DNA from: Pseudomonas sp. P818
Lineage (GTDB): Bacteria > Pseudomonadota > Gammaproteobacteria > Pseudomonadales > Pseudomonadaceae
Direction of reading: 5' to 3'
Assembly (NCBI RefSeq): GCF_000418555.1
Contig: NZ_ATKM01000003.1
Location: 1-64,000, forward strand
DNA: 64,000 nucleotides
Shown here: one piece after another, positions 60,839 through 64,000 of the stretch
Layout: each line of letters opens with the position of its first letter
Position numbering within the stretch: the first letter of the stretch is position 1
Position numbers and translations under genes: made by a program
The notes under the pieces: model-generated
What the model was told of the DNA's origin: nothing
What the model saw: only the letters and a program-made list of their open reading frames with translations
The model's database searches: none

Positions 60839-61366
60839 ATGAATATTGACGCCAAGCTTATATTCGTGGCCGAAGAGCTGTTCGACCGTCACGGCTTCAA
60901 CGCAACCGGCATGGATCGTCTGGCGCAGGCCGCCGGGATGTCCAGCCGCACGCTGTACAAGCACGCGGGCAGCAAGAACGAGCTGATCGCGGCCGTGCTG
61001 ATGACACGTGGACAGCGCTTCCTGCAGCGCCTGGAGTTGGACAGCGTCGCGGCGTTGTTCGATGCCCTGGCCAGCTGGATGGGCGAGGAGGGGGCGCGGG
61101 GCTGCCTGTTTCTGCGTGCTCAGGGCGAGCTCGGCATGGCCCTGCCGGAAGTCACCGAGGTCGTGGCGGCGTACAAGGCGCGCTTCAGCGAGACGGTGCG
61201 GCGGATTCTCACCCGTCAGTTGGGCGCCAGCCCCGATGAGGAACTGGTCGAGCAGGTGGTCATTCTCTTCGAAGGTGCCACGGCCGCGGCCAGCTACCGC
61301 GGCCCGGCTGCAGTGGCCACGGCAGGGCGCGCGGCGACGCTGCTGGCCCTGCGGGGGCGGGCGTGA
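60839..61366 (+). CDS. TetR-family transcriptional regulator
   Basis: A 175-residue regulator with a TetR DNA-binding domain at the N-terminus (AEELFDRHGFNATGMDRLAQAAGMSSRTLYKHAGSKNELI in part; about 8-50). The ATG follows the operator by only eight bases and has no visible ribosome binding site, so the mRNA may be leaderless if the promoter is placed as described. The stop overlaps the GTG start of the MFS gene, which makes the efflux or transport protein its likely target. Confidence 0.9.
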   Translation: MNIDAKLIFVAEELFDRHGFNATGMDRLAQAAGMSSRTLYKHAGSKNELIAAVLMTRGQRFLQRLELDSVAALFDALASWMGEEGARGCLFLRAQGELGMALPEVTEVVAAYKARFSETVRRILTRQLGASPDEELVEQVVILFEGATAAASYRGPAAVATAGRAATLLALRGRA

Positions 61367-62502
61367 CCCGCGAATGGCGCCTCGGTGTCACGGGCTTTGG
61401 CCTGATCGCGGTGTGCTACGGCTTCGCCCGTTTCGCTTTCGGCCTGTTCCTGCCGCAGATCGATGCTGACCTCGCTCTGCCGGACGCCGTTGGCGGCCTG
61501 ATCGCCGGTGGCTCCTTTCTTGGCTACTGCCTCGCCATCGTCGTCGCCGCACAACTGACCGAGCGTCTCGGCGCGCGTACCGTCGCCTTCGTTGCCGCAT
61601 CGATCGCCATGCTCGGTATGCTCGGTATCGCCCTCGCACCCTCGGCGTTCTGGCTCGCCGCTGCGGTATTGCTCGCGGGCGTGAGCACGGGGCTGGCTTC
61701 ACCGCCCATGGCCGCAGCAGTGGCGGCGATCGTCCAGCCGCAGTGCCAGGACGGCACCAATACCCTGATCAACGCCGGCACCAGTGCGGGCGTGATTCTG
61801 TCCGGCCCAGTCGCGCTGATGTTTGGCGCCGAGTGGCGGCTGGCCTACGGCGTTTTCGCAGCCGCGGCATGCGTGCTGGCGGTGCTGGCGATTTTGCATG
61901 TGCCGCGTACCGCCGCGCCGCCTGTGCAGGCTCACGCTGGCGCTGCGCTGTTCAGCGCCACCCTGAAACGACTGATGGTGGCGTCCCTGCTGATGGGCGC
62001 GGCCAGTACGGCCTTGTGGTCGTTCGGCAGCGAGATCGTGGCGCAGCGTCTGGGGTGGCAGAGCGCCGGGGCCGGATTGCTCTGGGTGGTGATCGGCGCC
62101 GCCGGGGTCGCCGGTGCCGGGGCTGGCGCTTTGGTCGCCAGGCTGGGCATCGACTGGGCGCACCGGCTGTGTCTGGCCGCGCTGGCGGCGGCCATCGTCC
62201 TGGTCGGCATGGGTGGCATGCCGGTCCTGGTGCTGCTCGGCGGCGCGTTGTTCGGCGCGGCCTACATCACGCTGAGCGGCATCTATCTGGTCTGGGGCGT
62301 GGCTGCATTGTCAGAGCGCCCAGCCACCGGGCTGACCATCGCCTTTCTTGGCATTGCCGTTGGCCAGACGTTGGGTGCACCGGTGTTCGGCGCTCTGGCG
62401 AGCTGGCTGAGCCTGACGCATGCCGTGGTGCTTTTTGCGCTGCTGGCGCTGCTGGCAGGCACTATGCGCTCGGCTGTAGTCGAGGCTGTGCCCGCCCGCT
62501 GA
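61363..62502 (+). CDS. YbfB/YjiJ-family MFS transporter
   Basis: A 379-residue major-facilitator protein with about 12 membrane helices (for example FGLIAVCYGFARFAFGLFLP at the N-terminus, GGLIAGGSFLGYCLAIVVAA, and GLTIAFLGIAVGQTLGAPVFG). The ARFAFG-type motif in helix 1 is typical of the YbfB/YjiJ branch. It starts on a GTG that overlaps the tetR stop (GTGA), so it is translationally coupled to its probable repressor. The substrate is unknown. Confidence 0.9.
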   Translation: MTREWRLGVTGFGLIAVCYGFARFAFGLFLPQIDADLALPDAVGGLIAGGSFLGYCLAIVVAAQLTERLGARTVAFVAASIAMLGMLGIALAPSAFWLAAAVLLAGVSTGLASPPMAAAVAAIVQPQCQDGTNTLINAGTSAGVILSGPVALMFGAEWRLAYGVFAAAACVLAVLAILHVPRTAAPPVQAHAGAALFSATLKRLMVASLLMGAASTALWSFGSEIVAQRLGWQSAGAGLLWVVIGAAGVAGAGAGALVARLGIDWAHRLCLAALAAAIVLVGMGGMPVLVLLGGALFGAAYITLSGIYLVWGVAALSERPATGLTIAFLGIAVGQTLGAPVFGALASWLSLTHAVVLFALLALLAGTMRSAVVEAVPAR

Positions 62503-62518
62503 GGCAGCCATTGCGCAG

Positions 62519-62542
62519 AAAAAGACCCGCGCGAGGCGGGTC
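62519..62542 (-). terminator. Terminator of the cupin gene
   Basis: On the minus strand GACCCGC and GCGGGTC (62542-62536, 62530-62524) form a stem with a five-base loop, followed by a run of five T (62523-62519). It may also stop the convergent MFS transcript. Confidence 0.82.
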
Positions 62543-62610
62543 GAAGGGTGACAAGCAACAACAGGATTCGGCGAGCCCGGAACCAGTGCGTCAGGCTCGG
62601 GGTCAGGTAC

Positions 62611-62970
62611 TTACTTGGACTCGAAGATCACGTAGACCTTGCGGCAGGCTTCCAGCACTTCCCAGGTGCCGGAGAACCCGGCGGGAATCACGAAGCGGTC
62701 GCCGGCGCGTACGGTCTTGGCGTTGCCGTCGGCATCACGCAGCACGGAAACACCCTGGAGGATTTCGCAGTACTCATGCTCGGTGTAGTTCACCGTCCAC
62801 TGGCCCACTGCACCTTCCCAGATGCCGGTGCTGAACTGGCCGCAGGGGCTGCTGTAATGGTTGCGTACGCTCTGCTCGGGGTCACCCTTGAGCACTTTCT
62901 CCGCTGCGGGGCGATAGTGTTCGGCGGCCGTGCCGGCCTGGGCGAAGTCGACGATCTGCTCGATGTTCAT
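62611..62970 (-). CDS. Cupin-domain protein (DUF861/EutQ-like)
   Basis: A 119-residue single-domain cupin. The beta-barrel motif is visible as YTEHEYCEILQGVSVLRDADG followed by VRAGDRFVIPAGFSGTWEV. Where many cupins carry His-x-His, this one has an aromatic/Glu pattern like the cupin_3 group, so metal binding is uncertain. I chose ATG 62970 (MNIEQIVDF). It is divergent from the aldehyde dehydrogenase gene that starts at 63225 and may belong with polyamine or aminoaldehyde use, by position only. Confidence 0.85.
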   Translation of the reverse strand: MNIEQIVDFAQAGTAAEHYRPAAEKVLKGDPEQSVRNHYSSPCGQFSTGIWEGAVGQWTVNYTEHEYCEILQGVSVLRDADGNAKTVRAGDRFVIPAGFSGTWEVLEACRKVYVIFESK

Positions 62971-63224
62971 CTGGCTGTTCCGTGGTGGTCGGTGGCGGCA
63001 GCCGCGCGGCCGGCAGGGCGCGACGGCAAAGACGTGGCAGCAGTCTATGTTTAAAAAAACGAACATGACAAGGGCTTTTGCCTGCCTATGTCAAAAATAT
63101 TGAAAAGCCACAGCCCTCTGGTTTAGTGTGGCGAACAGGATTTGGCCAGCAACCTGGCCTTGCAGAATTATTGACAGTGCGCGTCCCTGCGGGCGCCGCT
63201 TCCACCCATTGAGAGGATGCCGGA

Positions 63225-64000
63225 ATGACTAGCCTGACTCGTAGCGACTGGGAACAACGCGCCAAGACCCTGACCATCGAAACCCGCGCCTTCATCCACG
63301 GCGAATATCGCGCTGCCGAGTCCGGCGCCACCTTCGAGTGCATCAGCCCGGTTGATGGGCGTCTGCTAGGCCTGGTGGCCAGCTGTGATCAGGCCGACGC
63401 CGAGCTGGCGGTCAAGGACGCCCGCGCCACCTTCGACTCCGGCGTGTGGTCCCGTATGGCGCCGGCCCAGCGCAAGAAGGTCATGATCCGTTTCGCCGAG
63501 CTGATCGAGGAGCATGGCCAGGAGCTGGCTCTGCTGGAAACCCTGGACATGGGCAAGCCGATCAGCGATTCGCTGAGCATCGACGTGAACAGCGCGGCCA
63601 ACGCCATTCGCTGGAGCGGCGAGGCCATCGACAAGGTCTATGACGAAGTCGCTGCCACGCCTCACGATCAGCTCGGGCTGGTCACCCGCGAGCCGGTGGG
63701 CGTGGTCGCCGCCATCGTGCCGTGGAACTTCCCGCTGCTGATGTCCTGCTGGAAGCTCGGTCCGGCGTTGGCCACCGGTAACTCGATCATCCTCAAGCCC
63801 TCCGAGAAGTCGCCGCTGACCGGCATCCGCATCGCCCAGCTGGCCATCGAGGCTGGCATCCCGGCTGGCGTATTCAACGTGCTGCCGGGCTTCGGCCACA
63901 CCGTCGGCAAGGCCCTGGCCCTGCACATGGATGTCGACACCCTGGTGTTCACCGGCTCGACCAAGATCGCCAAGCAGCTGATGGTTTACGCTGGCGAGTC
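63225..64000 (+). CDS. Aldehyde dehydrogenase, PuuC/KauB type, partial at right edge
   Basis: The first 258 codons of an aldehyde dehydrogenase that runs off the window. FIHGEYRAAESGATFECISPVDG, LETLDMGKPISDSL, VGVVAAIVPWNFPLLMSCWKLGPALATGNSIILKPSEKSPL and FTGSTKIAKQLM (each in part) match gamma-glutamyl-gamma-aminobutyraldehyde or 4-guanidinobutyraldehyde dehydrogenases. The catalytic Cys lies beyond the edge. GAGAGGA (63211-63217) precedes the ATG. With gabD-gabT nearby it fits polyamine-to-GABA-to-succinate breakdown. Confidence 0.88.
   Translation, partial: MTSLTRSDWEQRAKTLTIETRAFIHGEYRAAESGATFECISPVDGRLLGLVASCDQADAELAVKDARATFDSGVWSRMAPAQRKKVMIRFAELIEEHGQELALLETLDMGKPISDSLSIDVNSAANAIRWSGEAIDKVYDEVAATPHDQLGLVTREPVGVVAAIVPWNFPLLMSCWKLGPALATGNSIILKPSEKSPLTGIRIAQLAIEAGIPAGVFNVLPGFGHTVGKALALHMDVDTLVFTGSTKIAKQLMVYAGE

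Overview
The window looks like the chromosome of a high-GC gamma-proteobacterium of the Pseudomonas type, plausibly the mendocina/oleovorans branch. The reasons are a complete mdcABC-DE-GH-madLM malonate decarboxylase cluster, a complete pelABCDEFG operon, a bphO-bphP bacteriophytochrome pair, gabD-gabT and a dense set of cyclic-di-GMP proteins. I see no phage, transposase, integrase or CRISPR array. The species assignment is inference.

Layout. 1-6 kb (minus strand): a type I secretion operon (HlyB-like ABC exporter, HlyD-like adaptor) followed by an RTX protein that runs off the left edge. 6.3-7.3 kb: a PAS-GGDEF diguanylate cyclase. 7.4-14.7 kb: malonate decarboxylase and the MadLM malonate importer, in which mdcD and mdcE read as one continuous frame. 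14.8-29.4 kb: a carboxylic-acid block with an RraA-type aldolase, a TRAP transporter, an SMP-30 lactonase, an IclR regulator, a 2-hydroxyacid dehydrogenase, two complete TctCBA tripartite tricarboxylate transporters and an amidohydrolase. 29.5-33.2 kb: a LysR gene that closely resembles mdcR, then a thioesterase, a zinc-type dehydrogenase, a MarR regulator and a GST. 33.6-45.7 kb: pelABCDEFG. 45.8-48.3 kb: a chemoreceptor and an EAL protein. 48.6-54 kb: an AraC regulator, an alpha-ketoglutaric semialdehyde dehydrogenase, a secreted alpha/beta hydrolase, a degenerate HD-domain/LuxR regulator and a small Gly/Asp-rich membrane protein. 54.1-57 kb: bphP and bphO. 57.3 kb: tRNA-Arg(CCG). 57.7-64 kb: gabD, gabT, a TetR/MFS pair, a cupin and a truncated aldehyde dehydrogenase related to puuC/kauB.

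The most striking structure is in the 15-29 kb block. Three transporter operons start with the same cassette: a GAAA-N5-TTTC palindrome embedded in a TTGAAA/16 bp/TAGsCT promoter, then 67-69 bp later a conserved leader ending in ACAAGGTnCGCACCATG and a few conserved codons. Only in the middle copy does that ATG open an intact gene (the 2-hydroxyacid dehydrogenase). In the other two it opens a decayed or very short frame about 120 bp before the transporter receptor gene. Two more copies of the palindrome lie upstream of the RraA-type gene and downstream of the IclR gene. The likely reading is one IclR regulon built by copying a promoter-leader module in front of different transporters. The block also separates the mdc/mad genes from the mdcR-like gene, which suggests that it was inserted into an older mdc-mdcR locus.

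The surface and signalling theme (RTX secretion, Pel polysaccharide, PelD c-di-GMP receptor, a GGDEF, an EAL, an HD-type and a phytochrome protein) and the organic-acid theme (malonate, unknown carboxylates, 4-aminobutyrate, alpha-ketoglutaric semialdehyde) account for nearly all genes.
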